Positions 1 to 8,396 of a stretch of DNA of 64,000 nt are shown one piece after another. The position numbers were made by a program, and so were the translations under genes. Numbering within the stretch: position 1 is the first letter of the stretch; every line of letters begins with the position of its first letter. The notes beneath the pieces were generated by a model. That model saw only the letters and a list, made by a program, of their open reading frames with translations, did not search any database and was not told the DNA's origin. Location of the stretch: positions 62,001-126,000 of the forward strand of contig CABJAS010000004.1 in NCBI GenBank assembly GCA_902363625.1, given 5' to 3'. Source of the stretch: Clostridiaceae bacterium. Lineage in GTDB: Bacteria > Bacillota_I > Bacilli_A > Erysipelotrichales > Coprobacillaceae.

Positions 1-29
1 AAAATGAAAGAAAATTATATATAATCAAA

Positions 30-300
30 CACGTAGAAATAAAAGCGATGAAGAGAAGAGTAGCTTATGACGCTAAAAAAGAGAGTCCTAGAGGGTGTGA
101 ATGGATATTAGCTAGTAGAGTGAAAAAAGCCTTGGAGCTGCATAAGGAACCATATTGGGGATAATATGCCGGATGTTCACGTTACGAACTAGACTATGTT
201 TGTAGTCAACAAGGTTAATATGGTGACATATTAATAAATTAGGGTGGTACCGCGAATCAACTCTCGCCCCTATGAGATTTCATAGGACGAGAGTTTTTAT
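30..300 (+). promoter_or_regulatory. T-box riboswitch leader of lysS
   Basis: The conserved T-box core AGGGTGGTACCGCG is at 241-254. It is followed at once by a GC-rich intrinsic terminator (arms CTCTCG and CGAGAG around 261-293, then a T-run). Upstream, the GAGAGTCC-type Stem I segment is at about 81-88. A run of A at 123-128 in the context TGAAAAAAGCC could hold a lysine AAA specifier codon; that reading is an inference. In this class uncharged tRNA stabilises the antiterminator and turns on the synthetase gene downstream. The first bases of the leader and its promoter lie at or before the window edge. Confidence 0.93.
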
Positions 301-316
301 ATTTTAGGAGGAAATT

Positions 317-1798
317 ATGGAAAGAGAATTTAGTGAACAAGAATTAGTACGCCGTGAAAAGGCGAAGGCATTGGCTGAAGCTGGAATTGATCCATTCGGT
401 CAAAGATTTGATATTACTCATTTTTCAAGTCAGATCAAAGAGGAATTTGCTGGCAGAACACATGAAGAATTAGAAGAAATGGCTGTCCCTGTTAAAGTGG
501 CAGGAAGAATCATGACAAAGCGTCGTAAAGGCAAAGTATGCTTTATGCATATTCAAGACAGAGATGGGCAAATCCAGATCTATGTTAGAAAAGACGTTAT
601 TGGTGAAGAAAATTATGAAATCGTGATCAAGAGTGATATTGGTGATATTGTTGGGATTGAAGGAACTGTCTTCGTTACCAATACTGGTGAATTATCTGTA
701 AAGGCTGGTCAATTTATTCATTTAACGAAAGCATTGCGTCCTTTACCGGAAAAATATCATGGATTAAGTGATGTCGAAGAAAGATATAGAAGAAGATATG
801 TAGATTTAATTATGAATGAAGAAGCAAGAAAAATTGCGTTTGCAAGACCAAAGATTATTCGTTCTATTCAGCATTTCTTAGATTCTAAAGGATATGTGGA
901 AGTGGAAACCCCGGTATTGAACCCAATTTTAGGTGGTGCGGCTGCCAGACCGTTTACTACTCATCATAATGCTTTAGATATGAATTTCTATTTAAGAATC
1001 GCAACCGAATTATCATTAAAGAGATTGATTGTCGGAGGAATGGATGCGGTTTATGAAATCGGACGTTTATTCAGAAATGAAGGGATGGACAGAACACATA
1101 ATCCTGAATTTACAACAATCGAGGTGTATAAAGCGTTCAGTGACCTTGAGGGAATGATGGATTTAACAGAAGGAATTATTTCTAATGCTGCCATGGAAGT
1201 GTGTGGTACATATGAATTAGAGTATAAAGGTCATCAGATTTCTTTAGCTCCGGGATTTAAGCGTATTTCAATGACTGAAGCGATCAAGGAGAAAACTGGA
1301 ATTGATTTTGCTGAAGAATTAACTTTTGATCAAGCTAAGACATTTGCAGAGGAACATCATATTGAAGTGGAACCTCATTTTGGCTATGGTCATATTGTGA
1401 ATGCCTTCTTTGAAAAATATGTAGAAGAAACAATTGTGGAACCTACTTTTGTTTATGGGCATCCGATTGAAATTTCTCCATTGGCTAAGAAGAATATGCA
1501 GGATCCACGCTTTACACAACGTTTTGAGTTGTTTATTTGTGGTAATGAATATGCGAATGCTTTTACTGAATTAAATGATCCAATTGATCAGTATGAGAGA
1601 TTCTCAAATCAGTTGAAGGAAAAAGAGCTAGGTAATGATGAAGCCAACGAAATGGATTTAGATTATGTAGAGGCTTTAGAGTATGGACTACCTCCAACTG
1701 GTGGTATGGGTATGGGGATTGATAGATTGGTTATGTTGTTAACTGGACAAGAATCTATCAGAGAGGTTATTTTATTCCCACATATGAAAAATAAGTAG
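317..1798 (+). CDS. lysS: Lysyl-tRNA synthetase, class II
   Basis: This enzyme charges tRNA-Lys with lysine in the cytoplasm. The 493-residue length is normal for bacterial class II LysRS. An N-terminal OB-fold anticodon-binding domain (about residues 55-160) precedes the class II catalytic domain. Motif 2 reads [15 protein letters not shown] near residues 252-266 and motif 3 reads [11 protein letters not shown] near 463-473. The ATG sits 7 bases after a strong AGGAGG site. It is a single gene behind its own T-box leader and is followed by an intrinsic terminator. No frameshift or missing residue is seen. Confidence 0.98.
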   Translation: MEREFSEQELVRREKAKALAEAGIDPFGQRFDITHFSSQIKEEFAGRTHEELEEMAVPVKVAGRIMTKRRKGKVCFMHIQDRDGQIQIYVRKDVIGEENYEIVIKSDIGDIVGIEGTVFVTNTGELSVKAGQFIHLTKALRPLPEKYHGLSDVEERYRRRYVDLIMNEEARKIAFARPKIIRSIQHFLDSKGYVEVETPVLNPILGGAAARPFTTHHNALDMNFYLRIATELSLKRLIVGGMDAVYEIGRLFRNEGMDRTHNPEFTTIEVYKAFSDLEGMMDLTEGIISNAAMEVCGTYELEYKGHQISLAPGFKRISMTEAIKEKTGIDFAEELTFDQAKTFAEEHHIEVEPHFGYGHIVNAFFEKYVEETIVEPTFVYGHPIEISPLAKKNMQDPRFTQRFELFICGNEYANAFTELNDPIDQYERFSNQLKEKELGNDEANEMDLDYVEALEYGLPPTGGMGMGIDRLVMLLTGQESIREVILFPHMKNK

Positions 1799-1910
1799 AA
1801 CCTTATACAACCTATGTACAATAGGCATACAACAAAAAAAGCACGATAAAATCAATGTATTTGACCGTATATACCCTTTGTACAATCGTAAATAAAAGTC
1901 ATGAATTTTT

Positions 1911-1938
1911 GCGTGATTTTCCGTGAAAATTCCGTGAG
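1911..1938. repeat. Three short CGTGA repeats downstream of lysS
   Basis: CGTGA followed by an A/T tract occurs three times at 10-11 base spacing (1912, 1922, 1933). TGTACAAT also occurs twice just upstream (about 1814 and 1878). Helically phased short repeats next to a housekeeping gene and before an accessory patch could be protein-binding sites, for example arm sites of a lost integrase. No integrase or tRNA is visible, so this is speculative. Confidence 0.35.
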
Positions 1939-1943
1939 AATGA

Positions 1944-1975
1944 AGCAGATTTCTTAGATGATATCTGCTTTTTTA
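1944..1975 (+). terminator. Intrinsic terminator after the lysS region
   Basis: Arms AGCAGAT (1944-1950) and ATCTGCT (1963-1969) are followed by a T-run. Confidence 0.85.
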
Positions 1976-2004
1976 TTAGAAAAATAATTGAAGAATAGAT
2001 TTAA

Positions 2005-2033
2005 TTGTTGATGTAAAGTTTCTATGATACAAT
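2005..2033 (+). promoter_or_regulatory. Candidate sigma-A promoter of the ABM-like gene
   Basis: TTGTTG (2005-2010), 17 bases, TACAAT (2028-2033), about 50 bases before the start codon of the next gene. Confidence 0.5.
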
Positions 2034-2083
2034 AAAAATAGAAAGGGTCTCATAAATTAGAATTTACAGAGGAGGTCATTATT

Positions 2084-2383
2084 ATGGCAAAAACAGCTTG
2101 GATATTTTCGTATAAACTTAAAAAGAATGTTAGTGAGGAACAATTTATTGAGTTAACACAGAAATTACATGATGAAGTAATTTCTAAAGCAAAGGGGTTT
2201 ATTTCTTGGGAGCATTACTTACAAGATAAGACATGGACTGACTTTGTTCTTTGGGAAACAAAAGAAGATGCGAATAATGCAACAACAATAGGACAGGGAA
2301 AAGAAGTAACTGCAAACTTCTATGCGTGTATTCAAATGAATACTTGTAGAGCGTTGATTTCAGAGTTCGTAAAGAAATATTAA
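2084..2383 (+). CDS. Small ABM-like (dimeric alpha/beta barrel) protein
   Basis: A 99-residue soluble protein without signal or membrane segment. The pattern (an early beta strand with AWIFSYKL, a helix, a central SWEHYLQDKTW stretch and a late strand before the C-terminal helix) resembles the dimeric alpha/beta-barrel or antibiotic-biosynthesis-monooxygenase-like fold. That assignment rests on pattern only. The start follows a strong GAGGAGG site, and a plausible promoter is at 2005-2033. It opens a run of very small genes with generous spacing and decayed sequence behind them, typical of an accessory patch. No substrate can be named. Confidence 0.6.
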   Translation: MAKTAWIFSYKLKKNVSEEQFIELTQKLHDEVISKAKGFISWEHYLQDKTWTDFVLWETKEDANNATTIGQGKEVTANFYACIQMNTCRALISEFVKKY

Positions 2384-2448
2384 TATTTTAAATAAAGATA
2401 TAACTTCAAATTTATCAGTCTTTCAAACTGTAATTTGTGGAGGTAATA

Positions 2449-2592
2449 ATGGTTAAAGAAGATTGTTCGTGTAAAAAGAAAAGTTGTGAACAGCACGTTA
2501 ATTGTGATGCTTGTAAAGCATATCACGCAGAGTCTAAACGAAAGCGCTCATGTGAAAGAGACAAGGATACTTTTCTTTCGATTAAGCATTGA
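2449..2592 (+). CDS. Cysteine-rich 47-residue protein
   Basis: ATG at 2449 follows GTGGAGG at the proper distance and gives 47 residues with cysteines in CSC, C, C..C and a late C, plus two histidines and many lysines. The spacing (CxC-x4-C-x5-C-x2-C-x12-C) looks like a small zinc- or iron-binding protein. I recall similar short CKKK..C..C proteins in Firmicutes, but no function is known to me. It overlaps the open frame 2486-2938 in another phase. That longer frame is probably not used before 2660, because a good ribosome site starts the next gene there. Confidence 0.6.
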   Translation: MVKEDCSCKKKSCEQHVNCDACKAYHAESKRKRSCERDKDTFLSIKH

Positions 2593-2659
2593 ACTGATTA
2601 AATCAACAACTTTCAGCTTGTGCTGTTGGCAAATTAGAATACATGAGGGAGGATTAGAT

Positions 2660-2938
2660 ATGAAATTTCCTTTCTATGATGCACCAAACACAGCAACCAT
2701 AATCTGCTGTCATGCAATGAATGGCGAAGAACCTATTTTATTTGTATCACATGATGAAGATGACGGTATGTGGCAATTCTTATGTGGCAAAACACATGAA
2801 ACAGATGATGCAAAATTAGTATCACTGGAGTTTGTTTTTAAGTTAGACAATTCAATCGGAGCTTTGATAGATATGTCTTGTGGTTATTATGCGATAAGAG
2901 AAAAGCAAGAGGATAATTGGATGATTAGGAAATGTTAA
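2660..2938 (+). CDS. Small uncharacterised protein, DUF2185-like
   Basis: A 92-residue soluble protein. The frame is open from 2486, but the ATG at 2660 has the good site (GAGGGAGGA at about 2645-2653), and the upstream part is unlike a protein and overlaps the cysteine-rich gene. The core motifs PILFVSHDEDDGMWQFLCG, then a DDAKLVSLE segment and a final helix, match a widespread family of small bacterial proteins (DUF2185-like by memory; not verified). Members often sit in accessory regions, some beside toxins as possible immunity proteins; no toxin is seen here. Confidence 0.6.
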   Translation: MKFPFYDAPNTATIICCHAMNGEEPILFVSHDEDDGMWQFLCGKTHETDDAKLVSLEFVFKLDNSIGALIDMSCGYYAIREKQEDNWMIRKC

Positions 2939-2962
2939 ATTAGAATTTGTGGAGGATACAAA

Positions 2963-3190
2963 ATGAAAAAATATGAATACAAGTTTATTGAAGTTCCTGT
3001 TGTTTTTGAGAAGAAAGGCATAATAAACATTGTTCATAAAGGCGATACCTTTGAGGAGTGTAAATTAGTTATAAACAAAGAAGCGGTAAACGGCTGGAGA
3101 TTAAAACAAGTTGTAGTCCCTTTTAATGAAAAATCAGGAGTATATGGTGCAAATTGTTATCAAGTGATATTTGAAAAAGAACTAGATTGA
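2963..3190 (+). CDS. DUF4177 family protein
   Basis: A 75-residue protein starting KKYEYKFIEV, with EAVNGWRLKQVVVP in the middle and a closing YQVIFEKEL strand. This is the DUF4177 pattern: small two-layer proteins of unknown role. The start has a GTGGAGGA site. It is the third small gene in the series 2449-3190, and spacing of about 20-70 bases allows one transcript. The sequence beyond it is decayed. Confidence 0.75.
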   Translation: MKKYEYKFIEVPVVFEKKGIINIVHKGDTFEECKLVINKEAVNGWRLKQVVVPFNEKSGVYGANCYQVIFEKELD

Positions 3191-3699
3191 TTGTTTCGCT
3201 AATTTAATTTAAAAAGTGGATACAAAAGATAACTTCCAGTTTGATGAATAAAATTCTAGGAGAGTAAAGATAAGAGAATGGTTAAAATAGAATAAATACT
3301 ACATAACAAAATTATTCTTAATTGTAATAAGTACAATCATACTTATTTTTTTATATATTGATATAAATATAGAATGGGAAGTAGCAAATTTTTTCAAATA
3401 TTAATTATAGAATTTATTATTAATTATGGCGACTATTTTATAATTAAGATTTTGTAGGAAAAGAATAATATTACTAAACACAGCGAAACTTTATTGGTTA
3501 TTTTAACGCTATACTAAAAATTAGTATCCTTACTGTAATGATTAGGATTAGAAATAATTTTTTCTTTGGAAATCAAAGTGTAAACAGTTTTATAAAAGAA
3601 GTATATCAAAATAGTAATACATGAATAAGTCATATATTACTATTTTTTATATAATGAATCATTTAGAACGCTCAGCAGATTAATATCCCTAAACCATGA
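3191..3699. other. Non-coding, very AT-rich stretch with a decayed membrane ORF
   Basis: No intact gene. Around 3290-3400 one frame reads like a small membrane protein (a hydrophobic run LFLIVISTIILIFLY) but has an early stop and no start codon. Scattered later fragments are also interrupted. At 3608-3649 a hairpin (arms AATAGTAATA and TATTACTATT) followed by a T-run can act as a terminator on the plus strand. Confidence 0.6.
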
Positions 3700-4542
3700 T
3701 TAAGAGGAATGCTTCTCTGCTATCAGTTTCCTTATCATGGCTATTTCTTGTTTATGCCCTTCATTATCGAGAGGAGTCTCAATATAAAAAGGGATATGTT
3801 GAAGTTTGGGATGGGTTAGAACCTTAAGTATGGACTCTAATCCAATGGAACCATTTCCAATATAAGTATGCCGATCTTTCAATGAATGAAACGGAGTCAA
3901 ACTATCATTAAGATGGATAGCTTTTAATCTTCTTAAATCTAGGATTGTATCAAACTCTTCAAGTATCTGATCAATATTTCTAATATCATAGCCAGCGGAG
4001 TATACATGACAAAGATCTAAGCAAATACCAACCTTTTGCGGGTGTTCTAATCCATCAAGAATCCTTTTTAAATGTTCAAAGCGATACCCAACCTCCGTTC
4101 CTTTCCCGCTCATTGTTTCTAATAAAATATGAATGTCTTCATTACCTGTGATAATTATATTAAGACCTTGAATTATATTGTTTATGCCTTGCTCTACGCC
4201 TAATCCAACATGACTGCCGGGATGAAGGACAAACATTTCAATGTTTAATTGTTGCATTCTTTGAATATCTTCTTGAATGACATTACATGCAAAAGTAAAT
4301 ATTTTTTCATTAGAACTAGCAAGATTAACGGTATATGGAGCATGTGCCAGCAAAGGACCAAAATGATTCTTTATTCTGATTTCTTGAAAATCATTTATTT
4401 CTTTTTGTGAGTATTTTTTATAATTAGATCCCCGCGGGTTACGACTAAAAAACTGCATAGTATTAGCCTTGATATCAACAACATCTTGTGCAGCTTTGGC
4501 TAATCCTTTTGCTATAAACATGTGTGGTCCAATAATCAGCAT
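3700..4542 (-). CDS. nfo: Endonuclease IV (AP endonuclease, deoxyribonuclease IV)
   Basis: This enzyme cuts DNA 5' to abasic sites in base-excision repair using a three-metal centre. The 280 residues match the family. Metal-ligand motifs occur in order: HAPYTVNLAS, FVLHPGSHVG, LLETMSGKGTEVG, ICLDLCHVYSAGYD, IHLNDS with the nearby DRHTYIGNGSIG, and YIETPLD. The start follows AAGGAG at a normal distance. It is a lone gene between decayed stretches, and a Fur-like palindrome directly upstream hints at metal or peroxide control. Confidence 0.95.
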   Translation of the reverse strand: MLIIGPHMFIAKGLAKAAQDVVDIKANTMQFFSRNPRGSNYKKYSQKEINDFQEIRIKNHFGPLLAHAPYTVNLASSNEKIFTFACNVIQEDIQRMQQLNIEMFVLHPGSHVGLGVEQGINNIIQGLNIIITGNEDIHILLETMSGKGTEVGYRFEHLKRILDGLEHPQKVGICLDLCHVYSAGYDIRNIDQILEEFDTILDLRRLKAIHLNDSLTPFHSLKDRHTYIGNGSIGLESILKVLTHPKLQHIPFYIETPLDNEGHKQEIAMIRKLIAEKHSS

Positions 4543-4557
4543 AGTATCTCCTTATCT

Positions 4558-4580
4558 ATTATCATGATAATATCATTATC
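4558..4580 (-). promoter_or_regulatory. Fur/PerR-like operator upstream of nfo
   Basis: Read on the minus strand the 23 bases are GATAATGATATT followed by ATCATGATAAT. That is a repeat of GATAAT-type half sites as in Fur boxes, 15-37 bases upstream of the nfo start. The match to the classical box is imperfect. Confidence 0.5.
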
Positions 4581-4998
4581 CCCCTTAAGACTATTAGATA
4601 TGCACTAGATTTTCATAGAAGGGTTAAAAATAAATTCAAAGAAACTTAAATCTAGATAATAATAGAACCATTATTTCGTCAGGAAAAGAACATTTCCATG
4701 TTTAAAAAGGAATAAATTATTTGTAAATATAAAGTTAGAGATTGACAAAGAAAGATACCCTAAATATCTAAGCTCTATCTTAAGTTCATATAATGTATTT
4801 TAATTATTATTTGACAGATATTCACTAAAATGAGTATTAAAACTGATGTTACTACCTAAAACAAGAGAAAATAAAGGTGCTTTGATAATAATGCGTTAAT
4901 TGCTGTAATGGATTTGAGAGAAGAAAATTTAAAATAAGTGACTAAAACACATAGTATTCATGATGACACTAAGACCGAACTAAATGATGTAAAATACA
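4581..4998. other. Non-coding, decayed stretch
   Basis: About 420 bases without an intact gene. Short open pieces are broken by stops. The part after about 4850 may belong to the N-terminal side of the decayed UvrA-like gene that follows, but I cannot align it. Confidence 0.5.
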
Positions 4999-5648
4999 AT
5001 TTGATGGTATAATTCAAGAACACTGTTGTATAGGGATAAAAGTGATAAAATCGGCACACAAAGAAAAAGTTGCAGAATCTCATAAATGAGGTAAAATGCA
5101 GTGATTGTCATGGCAAAAGGTTGAGTGAAACAAGCCTTAACTGTAAGATTCGTGGTTTTTTCGTTGCTGACATGTATGGTTTAGAACTTACGCAGCTGTG
5201 AGAGGTCTTATCTGAAATATCTGATCCTACAGTCAATATTTTAATTCAGACCTTGATAGAGAGGTTTGATCGTATGATTGACATCTATCTTTATTTGAAT
5301 CGAAAAACGCCTACACTTTCCGGTGGTGAACGGCAAAGAATAAAGCTCGCTAAAAAATTGAAAAAGAAAAGCAGTATTATTATCATGGATGAACCCACAA
5401 CAGGACTGCACATGTCAGATATTCAAAATATATTAAGACTGTTTGATTCGATTGTATCTCATGGCAATACACTTATCGTTATAGAGCATAATTTAGAAGT
5501 AATGAAACAAGCTGACTGGATCATTGATATTGGACCTGACGGTGGCAAAAATGGCGGCGAGGTAGTGTTCGTGGGAACCCCGACTGATATGATAAAAAAT
5601 TCTGAAACACTGACTGCTGACAGTTTGAGAGCGGCTTGTTCACAATAA
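4999..5648 (+). pseudogene. Decayed UvrA-like ABC ATPase (C-terminal part)
   Basis: The frame ending at 5648 encodes the second half of a UvrA-like ATPase: zinc-finger piece CSDCHGKRLSE, ABC signature LSGGERQR, Walker B IIIMDEPTTGLH, and the H-loop stretch VIEHN with DWIIDIGPDGGKNGG. A TGA at 5199-5201 interrupts the frame, and the first half is missing. An upstream piece (FDGIIQ..) can be followed only by changing frame near 5030. Small deletions are likely, for example before the signature. Such UvrA paralogues occur near drug resistance or as repair spares. The 131-residue ORF from 5253 should not be annotated as a working protein. Confidence 0.85.
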
Positions 5649-5712
5649 CTATTGAATAAGAAATCTTATTCTTCAAACTATTTTTATCGTATCTTAATTT
5701 CAAAATTAAGAC

Positions 5713-5739
5713 AAGGAGAGCAAACAAATCTCCTTTTTT
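5713..5739 (+). terminator. Intrinsic terminator after the UvrA-like pseudogene
   Basis: Arms AAGGAGA (5713-5719) and TCTCCTT (5729-5735) with a T-run. Confidence 0.8.
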
Positions 5740-5759
5740 AGATATGTAGATAAAATTTA

Positions 5760-5788
5760 TTGAGACAAGAAGCACTATAGTGTAAAAT
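5760..5788 (+). promoter_or_regulatory. Sigma-A promoter of the rRNA methyltransferase gene
   Basis: TTGAGA (5760-5765), 17 bases, TAAAAT (5783-5788), 50 bases before the start codon. Confidence 0.7.
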
Positions 5789-5837
5789 GAACACAAAAGA
5801 GCGTGGCTCATAAAAGAATATAGAGTGAGGTAAATGA

Positions 5838-7040
5838 ATGAATAGAAAATATCCTAAAGTGACAATTTCAAAAGAAGGAGAAAAATGGCTTAATCAAGGA
5901 CAGATGTGGATGTACAAAAATAATGTGGTGGATTTAGATGATACGATTGAAAATGGAACATTAGTTGATATTATGACTACCAGTGATCGTTATTTAGGAA
6001 CCGGTTTTTTATCTAAACAAAGCCATATTACAGTGCGTATTCTAGCTATTGATCTTAATGAAACCTTTGGAAGGGACTTTTTTAAAAAGAGAATACAATT
6101 TGCCTATGACTTTCGTAAGACTTTAGAATCAGAAAATATGACGAATTGCCGATTAATTTTTGGTGAAGCGGATCAATTACCAGGATTAACGGTTGATCGC
6201 TACAATGATATTTTAGTGACTCAAATTAGTTCTTATGGGCTGGATAAAATAAAAGATATGCTGTATGAGGTACTGCTTGAGGTATTAAGAGAAGATGGGC
6301 AGGATATAAAGGGAATCTATGAAAGAAATGATATCAATGTACGTTCCAAAGAAGGGCTTCCATTAGAAAAAGGATATTGGCGAGGAACTAATTTACCGAC
6401 TACGACAGTCATCAATGAAAATGGAATAAAGTTGAATGTGGATGTGGAGAATGGTCAAAAAACAGGTTACTTCCTAGATCAAAAAGAAAACCGTGTTTTA
6501 CTAAGAAAGATGGCTCATGGAAAAAAGGTATTAGATTGTTTTACGCATACAGGCGGGTTTGCTTTGAATGCGGCTTATGGAAACGCTAAAGAAGTTGTTG
6601 CTGTTGACTTGTCGCAGACAGCATTAGATCAGGCATATGAAAATGCAGTGCTTAATCACTTAGAAAATAAGATTCAGTTTGTACAGGCAGATGTTTTTAA
6701 ATATTTAGATGAATGTAAGACAGGACAATATGATATTATTGTGTTAGATCCGCCCGCTTTCACTAAATCTAGAAGAACAATTGATCATGCCTATAATGGA
6801 TATAAGAAAATTAATATGAAAGCGATGAGACTACTTGGAAGAGGGGGCTACCTTATTACTTGCAGCTGTTCACGCTTTATGGAAACGGCAAATTTCGAAA
6901 AGATGCTAAGGGAATCTGCTCATGAGGTGGGAGTTACATTAAAACAAGTTTCAGTTACTCAGCAGAATCATGACCATCCTATTTTATGGACGATGGAGGA
7001 AACGTCTTATCTTAAATTCTATATTTTCCAAATCATTTAG
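5838..7040 (+). CDS. SAM-dependent rRNA cytosine methyltransferase, RlmI/RlmK type
   Basis: A 400-residue protein. The N-terminal PUA RNA-binding domain (about 1-75) is followed by an RlmI-like middle region (FGEADQLPGLTVDRYND; NGQKTGYFLDQKENR) and a Rossmann methyltransferase domain. The latter has motif I LDCFTHTGGFALNAA, an acidic VAVDLSQTAL, the catalytic-loop motif VLDPPAFTKS and a C-terminal TCSCSRFM. The family makes m5C in 23S rRNA; the exact target base cannot be read from sequence. It has its own promoter (5760-5788) and a good start. It is monocistronic. Confidence 0.9.
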   Translation: MNRKYPKVTISKEGEKWLNQGQMWMYKNNVVDLDDTIENGTLVDIMTTSDRYLGTGFLSKQSHITVRILAIDLNETFGRDFFKKRIQFAYDFRKTLESENMTNCRLIFGEADQLPGLTVDRYNDILVTQISSYGLDKIKDMLYEVLLEVLREDGQDIKGIYERNDINVRSKEGLPLEKGYWRGTNLPTTTVINENGIKLNVDVENGQKTGYFLDQKENRVLLRKMAHGKKVLDCFTHTGGFALNAAYGNAKEVVAVDLSQTALDQAYENAVLNHLENKIQFVQADVFKYLDECKTGQYDIIVLDPPAFTKSRRTIDHAYNGYKKINMKAMRLLGRGGYLITCSCSRFMETANFEKMLRESAHEVGVTLKQVSVTQQNHDHPILWTMEETSYLKFYIFQII

Positions 7041-7669
7041 AGGAACTAAATATATAGTAGGGGGTTCAGGTGAGAAAAGATAAATAGTGGCATATGTATC
7101 CATATGTCATTTTTATTTTGAAAAGAGAAGGAAGAAAAAGAAATCTATTGTATAGGTAGAGTCAGTGCATTATATGAGGTTAAAATAGTGAGGTGAAAAG
7201 TTTATATTTATTTAGATTTACATGGAGAATATTCTATTTTCAAAGATATAAAGGAGCATATTGATTCAAGAAAAGATAAAGACTTAGATTTATTGGGGAA
7301 TTACTGTGGTTATGACAAGGCAACGTATCTTTATTAAAATATCAGTAAGGATTAACTAATACTTAGCGTAATATTACCTGTCTAATACTCAGCTATGAGG
7401 AGATATTTTTAAATTATGTCTAGCCTAAAGAAGAGAGGTAATTCTTTGTTGTCATGACTGTTATCTTTAAAAAGACATGTAGAAATATCTGCCGATGCAT
7501 ACAAATTAGTGGGAGTAAGACGTAATAAATATATTACTTGCGATATGTGGGAAATTTATTCTGTTGAACACATCTGTAACTAAAAAAAGAAGAAATCTAA
7601 TCTAAATCAACCTAGAATATCTAACTATTTGGGTTAGTTTAAATTTCTTCTTCTAAATGTGATGCGGGT
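7041..7669. other. Gene-poor stretch with coding-like fragments
   Basis: A hairpin at about 7085-7110 (arms GGCATATG and CATATGTC, then T-rich) may end the methyltransferase transcript. Between about 7197 and 7340 one frame reads as plausible protein (YIYLDLHGEYSIFKDIK..) but has no start codon after the stop at 7194. A second coding-like fragment lies at about 7470-7580 (HVEISADAYKLVGVRRNKY). Both look like remains of degraded genes; I cannot name the family. Confidence 0.5.
7587..7654. terminator. Possible bidirectional terminator
   Basis: AAGAAGAAAT at about 7587-7596 and ATTTCTTCTT near 7643-7652 form a long-loop hairpin with A/T runs on both sides, 15 bases beyond the stop of the HAD gene. 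Confidence 0.55.
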
Positions 7670-8395
7670 TTATTTGAAAATATTAAGTAATTCCCGTATA
7701 TTTTCAATTCTGTAATCAGGCTTGATACTTTCATCCATGGGAATAGGGGAATGATCACGATTAACCCAAATGGCTTTTAACCCATATTTTTTAGGAGCAA
7801 CCACTTCCCAAAGGTAATGATCGCCTACCATACAGGCTTCACAAGCATTTGCATTACAGGCATTTAAAACATTATCGTAAGCTTGTTTTTCAGGTTTTCC
7901 AATCCCTTGTTCGCCATCGATGAAGATAAAATCCAATGATTTTTCTAAATCAAAGCGTACTAGTTTTTCTCGCTGTGTCAGAGCATCTCCGTTTGTCAAC
8001 AGTGCCAGTATATATCCTCTGTCTCTTAAAGTTTGTAGGGTTGGATGAACATCATCAAAGACATAGACAGCTTCATGCTTGCATTCTGCATAATGCATGA
8101 CTAGAAATTCAATTGCTTCTGAATTATTTATCTTTAAATTATAAAAAGCTTTTTGAATAATACTTCGTCTAAGCTCATCAAAGGAAAAATTTCCCCTTGG
8201 TCTTTTTGCCTCATCTTCCCAGATACTGTTGTTTACTTTATAAATTTCATCCGATAATACTAAGGCATCACAATGGGTTGGAAAATGCTTTACCATTTCA
8301 GTACATGTCAGATCCCATGCTTTTTTTGTTACTCCTCCATAGTTTATCAGTGTGTTATCTAGATCAAAAATAATCAGTTTTATATCTTTTATCAT
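7670..8395 (-). CDS. HAD-superfamily hydrolase (YjjG-type)
   Basis: A 241-residue phosphatase of HAD subfamily IA. Motif I is FDLDNT (catalytic aspartates near residues 10 and 12). A helical cap follows. Motif II is LLTNGD, motif III is the lysine in GKPEKQAYD, and motif IV is MVGDHYLWEV, where an acidic second residue is replaced by His-Tyr. The overall pattern is like YjjG/YfnB nucleotidase-type proteins. It begins one base after the stop of the MerR-methyltransferase gene, and its ribosome site lies inside that gene's end, so the two are co-translated. The substrate is unknown. Confidence 0.85.
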   Translation of the reverse strand: MIKDIKLIIFDLDNTLINYGGVTKKAWDLTCTEMVKHFPTHCDALVLSDEIYKVNNSIWEDEAKRPRGNFSFDELRRSIIQKAFYNLKINNSEAIEFLVMHYAECKHEAVYVFDDVHPTLQTLRDRGYILALLTNGDALTQREKLVRFDLEKSLDFIFIDGEQGIGKPEKQAYDNVLNACNANACEACMVGDHYLWEVVAPKKYGLKAIWVNRDHSPIPMDESIKPDYRIENIRELLNIFK

Positions 8396-8396
8396 T

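Noticed and set aside
1319..1519. Minus-strand frame inside lysS
   Set aside because: It is a shadow of the conserved synthetase sequence, with no ribosome site or family pattern. Similar antisense frames inside carB, lacZ and other genes were dropped for the same reason.
1801..1940. An attachment site or integrase binding region after lysS
   Set aside because: The short repeats are suggestive, but no integrase, second copy or tRNA target was found.
2486..2659. The N-terminal extension of the DUF2185-like protein
   Set aside because: It overlaps the cysteine-rich gene in another frame, has no ribosome site, and the ATG at 2660 has a good one.
5521..5811. Minus-strand frame over the end of the UvrA-like pseudogene
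   Set aside because: It is antisense to recognisable ATPase sequence and crosses a terminator.
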